Assembly (NCBI GenBank): GCA_946410455.1
Contig: CAMKAJ010000012.1
Coordinates: forward strand, 1-62,500
Length of the DNA stretch: 62,500 nt
Direction: 5' to 3'
Origin: an uncultured Bacteroidales bacterium
GTDB taxonomy: Bacteria > Bacteroidota > Bacteroidia > Bacteroidales > UBA932
Of this stretch, positions 51,139-60,295 are shown piece by piece (within the stretch, counting starts at the first letter, position 1; each line of letters starts with the position of its first letter). Below the pieces are notes generated by a model. The model was not told the origin of the DNA. It made no database searches and saw only the letters and a list, made by a program, of their open reading frames with translations. Both the position numbers and the translations under genes were made by a program.

Positions 51139-52281
51139 ATGGACAGACGAGAATTCATAGGAGCGGGAGCAGCGGCGCTGGCAGCGGCAAGCATGAGTGC
51201 CTGCGGCGTCAAGGGTATAAAAGGCGCCGGAGCAGAAGCCAAAGCCCAGTTGATGGGCGGCAAGATGAAGCTGAGTTTTTACCCTTACGAACTCCAGCTG
51301 GCTCACACATTTACCGTAGCCTCTTATAGCCGCAAGACCACCCCCGGAGTACAGGTAGAAATAGAGTACGAAGGACTCACCGGCTATGGAGAAGCGTCTA
51401 TGCCGCCATACCTTGGGCATACCGTAGAAAGTGTCTGTGCATTCTTGCAGAAAGTAGATCTTGGCAGCTTCGATTCACCTTTCCTGTTAGAAGATATAAT
51501 GGAGTATCTGGACGGTCTGTCTGATGGAGACTCCCCTGCCAAGGCAGCCATAGACATTGCGCTGCACGACCTGGTGGGTAAGCTCAGTGGCCAGCCATTG
51601 TACAAGTTGTTTGGTTATAACCCCGCAAAAGCAGGCCCCACCACCTTTACAATTGGTATCGACACTCCGGAAGTCGTACGCGAGAAGACTCTCGAATGCG
51701 CAGGACGCTTCAAGATACTCAAGGTAAAAGTGGGCCTGGACAGCGACGAGCAGATGATACGCACCATTCGAAGCGTAACCGACCTGCCGCTTGCCGTAGA
51801 TGCCAATCAGGGATGGAAAGACAAGCACAAGGCTCTGGACGAAATATTCTGGCTTAAAGAGCAGGGCGTGGTGCTGGTGGAGCAGCCCATGGCGAAAGAA
51901 CGTCTGGACGACACGGCCTGGATTACCGAACGCAGCCCTCTTCCGATAATTGCCGACGAAGCAGTGCAGCGGCTGCGGGACATTCCCGCACTCAAGGGCG
52001 CCTACAGCGGCATCAATATCAAGCTGATGAAAAGCAGCGGCCTGCTGGAGGCCCGCAAAATGATAGCTTACGCGCGTGCCGAAGGAATGAAAGTGATGGT
52101 TGGATGCATGACGGAAACCTCCTGCGCATGCACTGCCGCCGCCCAGCTCGCACCTGCGGCCGACTTTTGCGACATAGACGGCAACTTACTGATCACGAAC
52201 GATTTGTTTGACGGAATGACGGTGGTTGACGGGAATATGATTCTTCCCTCTCGCGCCGGACTTGGTCTTATAAAGAAATGA
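51139..52281 (+). CDS. Dipeptide epimerase-like protein (enolase superfamily), exported
   Basis: A 380-residue member of the L-Ala-D/L-Glu epimerase group. The superfamily residues are visible: acid/base lysines in LKVKVG, metal ligands in VDANQGW, LVEQPM and IIADEAV, and the second catalytic lysine in INIKLMKSSG. It would interconvert dipeptide stereoisomers from cell-wall peptide. The N-terminus, DRREFIGAGAAALAAASMSAC, carries a twin-arginine motif plus a lipobox-like cysteine, so it may be exported folded and lipidated. The sufS gene overlaps its end by 4 bp. First gene of a five-gene operon. Confidence 0.9.
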   Translation: MDRREFIGAGAAALAAASMSACGVKGIKGAGAEAKAQLMGGKMKLSFYPYELQLAHTFTVASYSRKTTPGVQVEIEYEGLTGYGEASMPPYLGHTVESVCAFLQKVDLGSFDSPFLLEDIMEYLDGLSDGDSPAKAAIDIALHDLVGKLSGQPLYKLFGYNPAKAGPTTFTIGIDTPEVVREKTLECAGRFKILKVKVGLDSDEQMIRTIRSVTDLPLAVDANQGWKDKHKALDEIFWLKEQGVVLVEQPMAKERLDDTAWITERSPLPIIADEAVQRLRDIPALKGAYSGINIKLMKSSGLLEARKMIAYARAEGMKVMVGCMTETSCACTAAAQLAPAADFCDIDGNLLITNDLFDGMTVVDGNMILPSRAGLGLIKK

Positions 52282-53483
52282 CGGCAGAAGAATTAAGATC
52301 CTGTTTTCCGCAGCTTAAGCGGACTGTTTACGGAAAACCGCTTGTGTATCTAGACAATGCGGCAACTTCTCTGCGCCCGCAAAACGTAATAGATCGCTGG
52401 GAAGAAATCTCCGCCCTCGGTACTGCAAACCTTCATCGTGCCGTACACCATATAGCGGCGGAAGCAACAGAGGCCTACGAAAATGCCCGCAAAGCAGTTG
52501 CGGAGTTTGTTCACGCGCCCGAAGCAGAAGAGATTATCTTCACTTCCGGTGCCACGCACTCCCTGAACCTGGCCGCCTTTGGCATTGGGGAGGCTTTTAT
52601 ATCGGAGGGCGACGAGATTGTGGTGAGCGAGGCGGAGCATCATTCCAACATAGTCCCCTGGCAGATGCTGTGCAGCCGCAAGGGCGCCAGCATCAAGGTA
52701 CTTCCTGTAGATGACGCCGGCAGGCTGAGGATAGAGCTGCTGCCCGGCATGCTGAACGGGCGCACCAGGCTGGTGTGCGTGTCGCACATATCCAACGTGC
52801 TCGGACTTGTGAATCCTATCCCTGAGATAGCTGTAATTTGCAAGCGTGCGGGCGTGCTTCTGCTGGTAGACGGGGCCCAGGGAATTGTGCATCAGGCTGT
52901 TGATGTGCAGGCGCTTGGATGCGATTTCTATGCTTTCTCCGGACATAAGATGTACGGCGCACCTGGCACAGGCGTGCTTTGGGGGCGCCGCGAACTGCTC
53001 GAGAAGATGCCTCCTATGTTCGGGGGTGGAGAGATGATTGAAACCGTGAAATGGGACGCAAGCACCTGGGCTCCTATTCCACGTAAATTCGAAGCCGGCA
53101 CCCAGAATATCTCCGGCACCCCATGCTTGATCCCTGCAATAGAGATACTTAAACAGATGCCGCACGGCAACGAAGTCAAGGCTTTCGTTTACGAGGAACT
53201 TCAGAAAATCGACGGTCTCAGGCTCTTTGGCGCTACCGCAGACCTCAGTCTCAAGGTTCCTGTTTTCTCGTTCTACGTGGAACGTGCGCATCACGAGGAC
53301 TTGGCGCTCATAATGGATAAAATGGGCATAGCCCTGCGCTCCGGGCAGATGTGCGCCGAGCCGTTGATGGACAGATTCGGGGTGAGCGGTATGCTGCGGG
53401 CGTCTTTTGCTCCCTACAACACGATGCATGAAGCGGAATATTTCTTATCTTCGCTGCGCAAAGCGATATCTATGCTGAGATGA
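52278..53483 (+). CDS. sufS: Cysteine desulfurase SufS
   Basis: A 401-residue group II cysteine desulfurase. It takes sulfur from cysteine for Fe-S clusters, using PLP. The start YLDNAATSLRPQNVID, the PLP-aldimine lysine in FSGHKMYGAPGTGVLWG, and the persulfide cysteine in ALRSGQMCAEPLMDRFG are present. It overlaps the epimerase stop (ATGA) and the sufE start (4 bp). sufB, sufC and sufD are not in this window, so the scaffold genes must lie elsewhere. Confidence 0.96.
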   Translation: MTAEELRSCFPQLKRTVYGKPLVYLDNAATSLRPQNVIDRWEEISALGTANLHRAVHHIAAEATEAYENARKAVAEFVHAPEAEEIIFTSGATHSLNLAAFGIGEAFISEGDEIVVSEAEHHSNIVPWQMLCSRKGASIKVLPVDDAGRLRIELLPGMLNGRTRLVCVSHISNVLGLVNPIPEIAVICKRAGVLLLVDGAQGIVHQAVDVQALGCDFYAFSGHKMYGAPGTGVLWGRRELLEKMPPMFGGGEMIETVKWDASTWAPIPRKFEAGTQNISGTPCLIPAIEILKQMPHGNEVKAFVYEELQKIDGLRLFGATADLSLKVPVFSFYVERAHHEDLALIMDKMGIALRSGQMCAEPLMDRFGVSGMLRASFAPYNTMHEAEYFLSSLRKAISMLR

Positions 53484-53890
53484 CACTGAAGGAGAAACAA
53501 CAAGAGATAATAGACGACTTCTCGATGTACGAGGAGTGGCTCGATAAATATGAGTATCTGATAGAGCTCGGCAAATCCCTCAGCGGCCTGCCGGAGGAGA
53601 AGAAGACCGAGGACAGGCTGATCAAGGGTTGCCAGTCAAGAGTTTGGCTCGACTGCGAAAAGCGGGACGGAGTTCTGGAATTTGCGGCCGACAGCGATGC
53701 AGTGATAACCCGTGGCATCATAGCCCTGCTTGTGAGCGTGTATTCCGGCCGTAGCGCCGAGGAAATCCTGGCGGATGATTTCAGCTTCCTGAACGAACTC
53801 GGACTGAAGGAAAATCTTTCGCCCACCAGGGCTAACGGGCTGGTATCGATGATTGCGACCATTCGCGCAAAAGCAGCAGAAAATGAGTGA
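53480..53890 (+). CDS. sufE: Cysteine desulfuration protein SufE
   Basis: A 136-residue SufE. It accepts persulfide sulfur from SufS and passes it to the scaffold. The acceptor cysteine is in LIKGCQSRVWLD; the N-terminal DDFSMYEEWLDKYEYLIELGK and the ITRGIIALLVSVYSG block are typical. It overlaps sufS by 4 bp and the next gene by 8 bp. Confidence 0.96.
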   Translation: MTLKEKQQEIIDDFSMYEEWLDKYEYLIELGKSLSGLPEEKKTEDRLIKGCQSRVWLDCEKRDGVLEFAADSDAVITRGIIALLVSVYSGRSAEEILADDFSFLNELGLKENLSPTRANGLVSMIATIRAKAAENE

Positions 53891-54239
53891 GAAAGAAGTT
53901 TTGACGCCGGAGGATGTAAAGGCCCTTGCTCCGCTGTACGACAATGTGATTCTGGCCCTCAAGCAGGTGTACGACCCCGAGATCCCTGTGAACATCTACG
54001 ACCTGGGGCTCATCTACGAGCTGACTATCAGCAAGTCGCACGACGTATATATCAAGATGACCTTTACCGCACCCAACTGCCCCATGGCGGACGAGGTGAT
54101 TGCGGAGGTGCAGCACAGTGTAGAAGACACCCCCGATGTGAGGAGCTGCAACATAGAGCTCACCTTTGAGCCCGTCTGGGACAGGAGCATGCTCTCCGAT
54201 GAGGCCCGGGTGGCCCTTGGCATGGATCCGGAGTTTTGA
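53883..54239 (+). CDS. DUF59/MIP18-like Fe-S assembly protein (SufT/PaaD-type)
   Basis: A 118-residue DUF59 protein. VYDPEIPVNIYDLGLIYEL is the family signature, with the later CPMADEV cysteine motif and FEPVWDRSMLSDEARVALG. Such proteins help deliver or insert Fe-S clusters, and in Bacteroidota they usually sit in the suf operon. I chose the ATG at 53883, which overlaps the sufE stop by 8 bp; the frame from 53853 adds residues read out of frame from sufE. Confidence 0.92.
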   Translation: MSEKEVLTPEDVKALAPLYDNVILALKQVYDPEIPVNIYDLGLIYELTISKSHDVYIKMTFTAPNCPMADEVIAEVQHSVEDTPDVRSCNIELTFEPVWDRSMLSDEARVALGMDPEF

Positions 54240-54655
54240 GACAGCAGGAACTATATCTGCTCCTGGGCACCAATCTGGGAGACCGCGCAGCTAATATAAA
54301 GGAGGCCTTGCGCAGGCTGCGTGCTGTGTTTGGAGAGCCAGTGAGGCAGTCGCCGGTAATAGAGACCGAGGCTTGCGGCTTTGTGGCTCCCCCTTTTTTG
54401 AATACCGTCGCAGTGTTCTACAGTGCCATCGAACCGCTGGAAATACTCCATGAATGTAAGTGTATAGAGCGGGCTATGGGTCGTACAGATGCCCCGGAAT
54501 ACGCCCCGGACGGCTCCCGCATCTATCACAACCGCATCATAGACATAGACATTCTTAGCTACGGCGATGTGGAACTCAGCACTCCGGCGCTTACTATCCC
54601 CCATCCTCAGGTCAAAACGCGCACTTTTGTTACCGAACTACTGGGTATGTTATAG
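54236..54655 (+). CDS. folK: 2-amino-4-hydroxy-6-hydroxymethyldihydropteridine pyrophosphokinase
   Basis: A 139-residue HPPK. It transfers pyrophosphate from ATP to the pterin in folate synthesis. LYLLLGTNLGDRAANIKEAL begins the protein; FLNTVAVF and the signature RIYHNRIIDIDIL (D-x-D metal ligands) follow, then IPHPQ. The only reasonable start is the TTG at 54236, which overlaps the previous stop by 4 bp. No gene for other folate steps is adjacent; folA and thyA lie at 11677-12985. Confidence 0.93.
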   Translation: MRQQELYLLLGTNLGDRAANIKEALRRLRAVFGEPVRQSPVIETEACGFVAPPFLNTVAVFYSAIEPLEILHECKCIERAMGRTDAPEYAPDGSRIYHNRIIDIDILSYGDVELSTPALTIPHPQVKTRTFVTELLGML

Positions 54656-54723
54656 AGTCTTCAGTCCCCTAAAAAAGTTATCAACAGGGGGCAAAAAAAT
54701 TTGCGAAGGAGCAATTTGTCCGG

Positions 54724-54731
54724 TATATTTG
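54724..54731 (+). promoter_or_regulatory. -7 promoter element for dnaE
   Basis: TATATTTG matches TAnnTTTG exactly, 25 nt before the dnaE ATG. A DnaA-box-like TTATCAACA is at 54678-54686, 37 bp upstream. Confidence 0.6.
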
Positions 54732-54756
54732 TAAAGGAGAAAACGCCGGAGAAACT

Positions 54757-57700
54757 ATGTCCTTCGTACACCTTCACGTCCATACGCAATATTCTATTCT
54801 TGACGGTCTGTCAGACATCAAGAAGCTGTTTGCACGCGCCCGCGAGCTCGGCATGCCTGCGCTTGCCATCACGGATCATGGTAACATGTACGGAGTCAAG
54901 GAGTTCCTCAAGTGGGGATGGGACAAGAGCAATCTTGGACCGGACAAGCAGCCTATAGTTAAGCCTCTCATCGGCTGCGAGGTGTACGTTACACGGCATT
55001 ACGACCATCGCCTGAAAGATAACGAACATAAGCAGTATTACCATCTGATTCTGCTGGCCAAGAACTACAACGGCTACAAAAACCTGATGAAAATCTGCTC
55101 CGAGGGTTTCATAGAGGGTTTTTACTACAAGCCACGCGTAACCCATGAGATTCTGGAGAAGTATCACGAGGACCTTATATGCAGTTCCGCTTGCCTGGCC
55201 GGTGAGATATCCAAGAACCTGATGGCAGGAGACTACGAGGGGGCCCGCAAGGCGGCCCTGTGGCATAAAGACCTCTTTGGGGAAGACTACTACCTGGAAG
55301 TCATGCTCCATAAAACGGAGGTCGAGGGCCTGCCTGCCGAGGCTTACGACAAGATTTACGAAGTCTATCGCCAGCAGAGCATCGTAAACGAGGGTATCTT
55401 CAAGCTGGGTGAGGAGCTGGGAATAAAGGTGGTTGCAACCAACGACGCCCACTTCCTCAATAAAGAAGACGGCCCGGTGCACGACCGCCTCATCTGCCTT
55501 ACTACCAACGCCAACGTAAGCGACCCCAAGCGCCTGCGCTATACCCAGCAGGAGTACATCAAGAGCGAGGAGGAGATGGCGGCGCTGTTCCCCGACCATC
55601 CCGAGGCCCTGGCCAATACGCTGGAGGTGGCGTCTAAGATAGAGGCCTACAAGATAGACCGCCCGCATGTGCTGCCCAAGTACATCATAGACCCCAAGTT
55701 CCTCGCAAATATCGACGCTAAGTTGCTGCAATACAAAGAGGTAATAGACGAGGGGCGTTATTCGGTCTCTAAAGACAAGGCAACCGGAATGGAGCGCAAG
55801 GAGTATCGCGGCGACGAATTCTGCCGTTCGGTGGCCTACCTTTGTGAGCTTACCTACAGAGGCGCGGCCAAGCGTTATGGCGATACTCTGACGGATGAGC
55901 AGCGCGACCGCATAGACTTTGAGCTCAAGACCATCTGCAAGATGGGTTTCCCGGACTACTTCCTCATTGTGCAGGACTATATAGCCGCCTCCCGTGCGCA
56001 CGGCTACATGGTGGGTCCCGGACGAGGCTCGGCAGCCGGAAGCGTGGTGGCCTACTGCCTGGGAATCACCAACTTGGACCCCATCAAGTACAAGCTTCTG
56101 TTTGAGCGTTTCCTGAATCCGGACCGTATCTCCATGCCGGATATAGACGTTGATTTCGAGAACCTGCTCGACGCTCATGAGTACGTAGAGAACAACTACG
56201 GCGCAGACCACGTCTCCCGCGTGATTACCTTCGGAACCATGGCCGCCAAGAGTGCCATCAAGGACGTTGCGCGCATCAGCGAACTGAGCATAGACGAGTC
56301 TAACCGCCTCTCCAAGATGATACCCGACCGCCTGAGCGAGAAGGTAGAGAAGGAATACCCCTTCAATCCCAATCTGGACGAGCTCAAACCGGGTTTCAAG
56401 GTAGTGGAGAAGGAGGTCGAGGTAGATGGAGTCAAGCAAAAAAGGATCTTCCAGAAGGGTCTGGAAGAGGTGGATGCAAAGATTACCCTGGCCAATTGCT
56501 ACCGCCTGGTGCCAGATTTCCGCAACGAGCTCGAGAACGGCCCGGAGAATACCAAAGAAGTGCTCAAGTACGCTCAGAAACTTGAGGGCTGCATCCGCCA
56601 GGTGGGCGTGCACGCCTGCGCAACCATTATCGGGCGCGGCAACCTCACAGACTACATCCCCATCTGCCTGTCTAAAGATAAAGAAACTGGCAAGGATGTA
56701 TGGACCTCGCAGTTCGACGGCCACTACATCGAGGATGTGGGAATGCTCAAGATGGACTTCCTCGGGCTCATCACCCTGTCTATCATACACGAAACCCTGC
56801 GCAACATCAAACAGCGACACGGAATCGATATCGACATAGAAGCCATAGACATAGCCGACCAGCCCACGCTGGAACTTTACGGCCGGGGCGATACCACGGT
56901 GGTGTTCCAGTTCGAATCTGAAGGCATGAAGACCTGGCTGCAGCGTCTCCATCCGCAGCGATTCGAGGATCTCATTGCTATGAACGCCCTGTACCGTCCG
57001 GGCCCCATGGACTATATCCCCGATTTTGTAAACCGTAAGCTGGGCCTGCAGAAGATAGAGTACGACCTTCCGGAGATGGAAGAGTATCTCGCAGAAACCT
57101 ACGGCATTACGGTCTATCAGGAGCAGGTGATGCTCCTCAGCCGCAAGCTCGCAAACTTCACCAAGGGTGAGGCGGACCGCCTGCGTAAGGCCATGGGTAA
57201 GAAGAAGATAGACGAGATGATGGTGCTCAAAGACAAGTTCATGAGCCAGGGCCAGGCGAACGGGCATCCTGAGAAGATTCTCGACAAAATCTGGAAGGAC
57301 TGGGAGAAGTTTGCCCAGTATGCCTTCAATAAGTCCCATTCTACCTGCTACGCCTGGGTGAGCTACCAGACCGGCTGGCTCAAGTGCCATTATACCGCCG
57401 AATTCCTTGCCGCCAACCTTTCTTGCAACCTCTCCAACATGGAGGAAATCAAGAAGATAATGGCGGACTGCAAGCTCCACGGCATAAAGGTGCTCAACCC
57501 CGACGTAAACGAGTCTGAGGCGCGCTTTACCGTGAACAAAGACGGCAATATACGCTTCGGTCTAGGCGGTCTCAAGAGCTTCAGCACATACGTGGTGGAA
57601 TCTATCGTTGCAGAACGCACGGAGAATGGCCCCTTTACCGACTTGTTCAACTTTGTAGAGCGTATGGCCGAGCGCGGGGCTAAGGATTCCAAGAATGTTG

Positions 57701-58635
57701 TAATAAACGCGCGCTCCATAGAGATTCTTGCTTGCGCAGGAGCCTTCGACTCCTTTGGATACAAGCGTTCCCAGTTTTTTATGCCAGGCGCCAGCGGCGA
57801 GCGTTTCCTGGACGAACTCACCCGCTATATGGACCAGTACAAGAACGACAAGATGGACAACAGCTTGTCGCTCTTCGGTGAGGTTGAGGAGCTTAAGCCC
57901 ATGCGCCCGGTTGTGCCTGACGCGAAGGACGAAGACATGACCCTTGCGCTCCTGCAAGAAGAGAAGAATTTCGTGGGGATGTATCTAAGCTCCCACCCGC
58001 TCGACCGCTATTCCTTTGAGCTTGAGAACTTTACCAACCTCTCTATAGGCCGCCTGCAAGACAAGGTCATGGAGTGCGACAAAGACAAGAAGAAGTTTGC
58101 CTGCTCCATTGCCGGAATAGTTACCGACGTTAAATCTGTTACCACCCGTTCCGGAGCCCCCGGCGCGCGAGTTGTGCTGGAAGACTATAACGGCCATTAC
58201 GAGTTCGCCCTCTTTGGAAAGGATTACGAGGCCTACATGGCATATATGAAGCCCCACGAGTACCTGTGGATGCAGGGCGAGATAGATGAGCGTTATTTTC
58301 TCAAGCCCGACGAGAGGGCACAAGGCAAAACGGCGCCGTATGCATTCAAGATACGCAAAGTGATGTTGCTTGGCAACGTGGCGGAGGCCTTTGTGACGGG
58401 AATAACCGTAGAGATAGACTCCGAGATGCTCTCGCCGGAGTTCCGTAAGGCCCTGTCTCGCCTGCTCAAGGGTAATGAGGGCAAAACTCCGCTTTTTATC
58501 CAGCTTCACGACAAGACTACCGGATACAAACTTGATTTCCGCTCCAAGAAATTCCTGGTGGGAATTACCAACGAGTTTATAGGCCGCCTGAAACTCATGG
58601 GTTTAAGTTATTCGGTACAAACAAAGAAAGGATGA
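54757..58635 (+). CDS. dnaE: DNA polymerase III alpha subunit DnaE
   Basis: A 1292-residue replicative polymerase, longer than E. coli DnaE (1160), as is common in Bacteroidota. The N-terminal PHP domain begins FVHLHVHTQYSILDG with ALAITDHGNMYGV. The catalytic PDIDVDFE lies near residue 467, in the family-C palm, and GPGRGSAAGSVVAYCL precedes it. Fingers, the beta-binding region and an OB domain (FACSIAGIVTDVKSVTTRSGAPGARV) follow. It has its own promoter, and a shared hairpin ends it. Confidence 0.98.
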   Translation: MSFVHLHVHTQYSILDGLSDIKKLFARARELGMPALAITDHGNMYGVKEFLKWGWDKSNLGPDKQPIVKPLIGCEVYVTRHYDHRLKDNEHKQYYHLILLAKNYNGYKNLMKICSEGFIEGFYYKPRVTHEILEKYHEDLICSSACLAGEISKNLMAGDYEGARKAALWHKDLFGEDYYLEVMLHKTEVEGLPAEAYDKIYEVYRQQSIVNEGIFKLGEELGIKVVATNDAHFLNKEDGPVHDRLICLTTNANVSDPKRLRYTQQEYIKSEEEMAALFPDHPEALANTLEVASKIEAYKIDRPHVLPKYIIDPKFLANIDAKLLQYKEVIDEGRYSVSKDKATGMERKEYRGDEFCRSVAYLCELTYRGAAKRYGDTLTDEQRDRIDFELKTICKMGFPDYFLIVQDYIAASRAHGYMVGPGRGSAAGSVVAYCLGITNLDPIKYKLLFERFLNPDRISMPDIDVDFENLLDAHEYVENNYGADHVSRVITFGTMAAKSAIKDVARISELSIDESNRLSKMIPDRLSEKVEKEYPFNPNLDELKPGFKVVEKEVEVDGVKQKRIFQKGLEEVDAKITLANCYRLVPDFRNELENGPENTKEVLKYAQKLEGCIRQVGVHACATIIGRGNLTDYIPICLSKDKETGKDVWTSQFDGHYIEDVGMLKMDFLGLITLSIIHETLRNIKQRHGIDIDIEAIDIADQPTLELYGRGDTTVVFQFESEGMKTWLQRLHPQRFEDLIAMNALYRPGPMDYIPDFVNRKLGLQKIEYDLPEMEEYLAETYGITVYQEQVMLLSRKLANFTKGEADRLRKAMGKKKIDEMMVLKDKFMSQGQANGHPEKILDKIWKDWEKFAQYAFNKSHSTCYAWVSYQTGWLKCHYTAEFLAANLSCNLSNMEEIKKIMADCKLHGIKVLNPDVNESEARFTVNKDGNIRFGLGGLKSFSTYVVESIVAERTENGPFTDLFNFVERMAERGAKDSKNVVINARSIEILACAGAFDSFGYKRSQFFMPGASGERFLDELTRYMDQYKNDKMDNSLSLFGEVEELKPMRPVVPDAKDEDMTLALLQEEKNFVGMYLSSHPLDRYSFELENFTNLSIGRLQDKVMECDKDKKKFACSIAGIVTDVKSVTTRSGAPGARVVLEDYNGHYEFALFGKDYEAYMAYMKPHEYLWMQGEIDERYFLKPDERAQGKTAPYAFKIRKVMLLGNVAEAFVTGITVEIDSEMLSPEFRKALSRLLKGNEGKTPLFIQLHDKTTGYKLDFRSKKFLVGITNEFIGRLKLMGLSYSVQTKKG

Positions 58636-58657
58636 CCCCCTGCGGCCATCCTTTCTT
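58624..58657. terminator. Bidirectional terminator between dnaE and DUF4923
   Basis: A perfect 11-bp stem AAGAAAGGATG / CATCCTTTCTT with a 12-nt loop straddles the dnaE TGA (58633-58635) and lies 20 nt from the DUF4923 stop. A/T-rich runs on both sides suit termination from either strand. Confidence 0.75.
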
Positions 58658-58676
58658 AATTCTTAACAGTAGTTCT

Positions 58677-59288
58677 TTACTTTGCAAGCTTGAATCCGAG
58701 CTGAACATCCTTGGCGTTTGCCAGGGTCTGCTGGATAGAGGTAATCGTGGCGCTGTTCACAACCTTGTTGAGGGCTTCGAGGAGCTGCTGCACAAAGGCT
58801 ACGAATTTGTCTGCGGGGAAGAGGATATTACATCCTGCAGTGGTCTGCTTGATAGTTCCTACAAGCTTGAAGTTCAGAATCTTAGCAAAATTGAGGGTGA
58901 GCTTTGTTCCTTCTTTGGTCCAGGTGCCGGGGATGTTGACCTTGCCAGCGTTGAGGGTAAAAGAACCGTCGCTGTTGAAAGAGAAGCTTGCAATGCCTGG
59001 CTTGATGCCCGCCTTTGCAAGGAGCTCGTCGCACTTCTTCTCAATGGTACCGGCTCCTGCAGAGCTTGCGATGCTTGCGAGTACATTGTCTGACGCGGCG
59101 CCCATAGCAACGCCCTGATACTTCCACTTACCCTTGATGTCGAAGGCAGAAGAAACAGCATTGCTGCCTACAACCACGTCGCCAACCTTTTCTGTTGCGG
59201 TTTTGAGGAAGGAATTGAGCCAATCCTGTGCATTTGCAGCAGTTGCGCCAATAGTAAGCGCGCTAAGAATGATTATAATCTTTTTCAT
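58677..59288 (-). CDS. DUF4923-family exported protein
   Basis: A 203-residue secreted protein (signal ending ATAANAQD). The motifs VSSAFDIKGKWKYQGVAMGAASDN and GIKPGIASFSFNSDGSFTLNAGKVNIPGTWTKEG match DUF4923, a Bacteroidota lipocalin-like family of unknown function. It ends a three-gene operon, 14 bp after the ThiL-like gene. Confidence 0.88.
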   Translation of the reverse strand: MKKIIIILSALTIGATAANAQDWLNSFLKTATEKVGDVVVGSNAVSSAFDIKGKWKYQGVAMGAASDNVLASIASSAGAGTIEKKCDELLAKAGIKPGIASFSFNSDGSFTLNAGKVNIPGTWTKEGTKLTLNFAKILNFKLVGTIKQTTAGCNILFPADKFVAFVQQLLEALNKVVNSATITSIQQTLANAKDVQLGFKLAK

Positions 59289-59302
59289 AATATGATATAG
59301 GG

Positions 59303-60289
59303 TTAGTTATTCTCTTGCGACGGCCATCCGGGGGCGGAAACGCTGTGTTCCAGGCCGTCGGGCGTTACAAGTACTGCCCCCACGTCGGCCTGCGCCAGGT
59401 GGCCGATTATATCGAAGGCCTGGAAGTCGTGCCTGAGCGCTTCGTACTGCGAAATAGGTACTGCAAATAGTATGCAGAAGTCTTCCCCGCCGTTCATCGC
59501 AGCGGATACGGGGTCTATATCAAGCGACTTACCCAACTCGAAGCTGCCGCTCTCGAAGGGTATGCGGTCGGCGTAAACCTTGGCGCCTAAGCCAGTTACG
59601 GCGGTAAGCCTCAGCAGAGCATCGGCAAGGCCTCTGTCAACCAGGCATGCCGCAGAAGGGGTAATGCCCGATTCTGCCAACTTGGCAGGCAGCGCGGCCG
59701 GCAATTCGGGCCGCAGATAGGCCGCAACCAGCATACGGTAGCGCTCCAGTTCCTTTTGCGTATACGCGGCCGTTTTGCCCTTTTCCAGGACCTGCAGGCC
59801 GAAGTACGCAGCGCCCGGGCGGCCGGTGATGCAGAGCAGGTCTTTGCTCGCAGGCGCGGCCAGAGGCTCGAGCGGCGCAGCCCCGCAGGCGTTAACGGAA
59901 ATTGTAAGACCGGTTTGGGATGGCTGCAGATCCAGCGACAGTTTGCTGTATCCGAACTCTTCAGTTGCGGCAAGAATGCCACTCCAGAGTTCTTTAACCT
60001 GCTCGAAATCCAGTTTGGCAGAAAGCCCCAGGCGCACGGCCAGGGTTTCCGGCACCGCCTGGGCGGCATAGAGTTCCCCCGTTACGCACACCACGCTCTT
60101 GTATCCGAGATGCTTGAGTGGGAAGTACACCAGATCGAAGTCTATGCCCTCCAGCATCAGGCGGCTTGCCGCCACCGCTTTGCAGCCGTCGCCAGGCACG
60201 AAGGAGCAATCCCCGAAGGGTTCGAAGATCGAACCTTCGAACAGGAGCCTTATGGCCTCCCTGCGTCCCAGTTGAGAGAAATCCTGCAT
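59303..60289 (-). CDS. Diverged thiamine-phosphate kinase (ThiL)-like protein
   Basis: A 328-residue protein of the PurM/ThiL fold: ISxLG-like start (FSQLGRREAIRLLF), MLEGIDFDLVYFPLKHLGYKSVV, and GGEDFCILFAVP are the remains of ThiL signatures. Two key segments are altered. The N-terminal metal motif GDDAAV reads FGDCSFV, and the TTDMLVEGVHFD-type segment reads ASRLMLEGIDFD, so two conserved aspartates are missing. It may therefore be a weak or non-catalytic relative, or have a changed substrate. The stop of the 99-residue protein is 6 nt upstream. Confidence 0.78.
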   Translation of the reverse strand: MQDFSQLGRREAIRLLFEGSIFEPFGDCSFVPGDGCKAVAASRLMLEGIDFDLVYFPLKHLGYKSVVCVTGELYAAQAVPETLAVRLGLSAKLDFEQVKELWSGILAATEEFGYSKLSLDLQPSQTGLTISVNACGAAPLEPLAAPASKDLLCITGRPGAAYFGLQVLEKGKTAAYTQKELERYRMLVAAYLRPELPAALPAKLAESGITPSAACLVDRGLADALLRLTAVTGLGAKVYADRIPFESGSFELGKSLDIDPVSAAMNGGEDFCILFAVPISQYEALRHDFQAFDIIGHLAQADVGAVLVTPDGLEHSVSAPGWPSQENN

Positions 60290-60295
60290 AATGCG

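Noticed and set aside
53853..53882. N-terminal extension of the DUF59 protein
   Set aside because: These codons are sufE read in another frame; the ATG at 53883 fits the family.
54811..57480. 889-codon minus-strand open frame inside dnaE
   Set aside because: Antisense shadow of a highly conserved gene; no domain in its translation.
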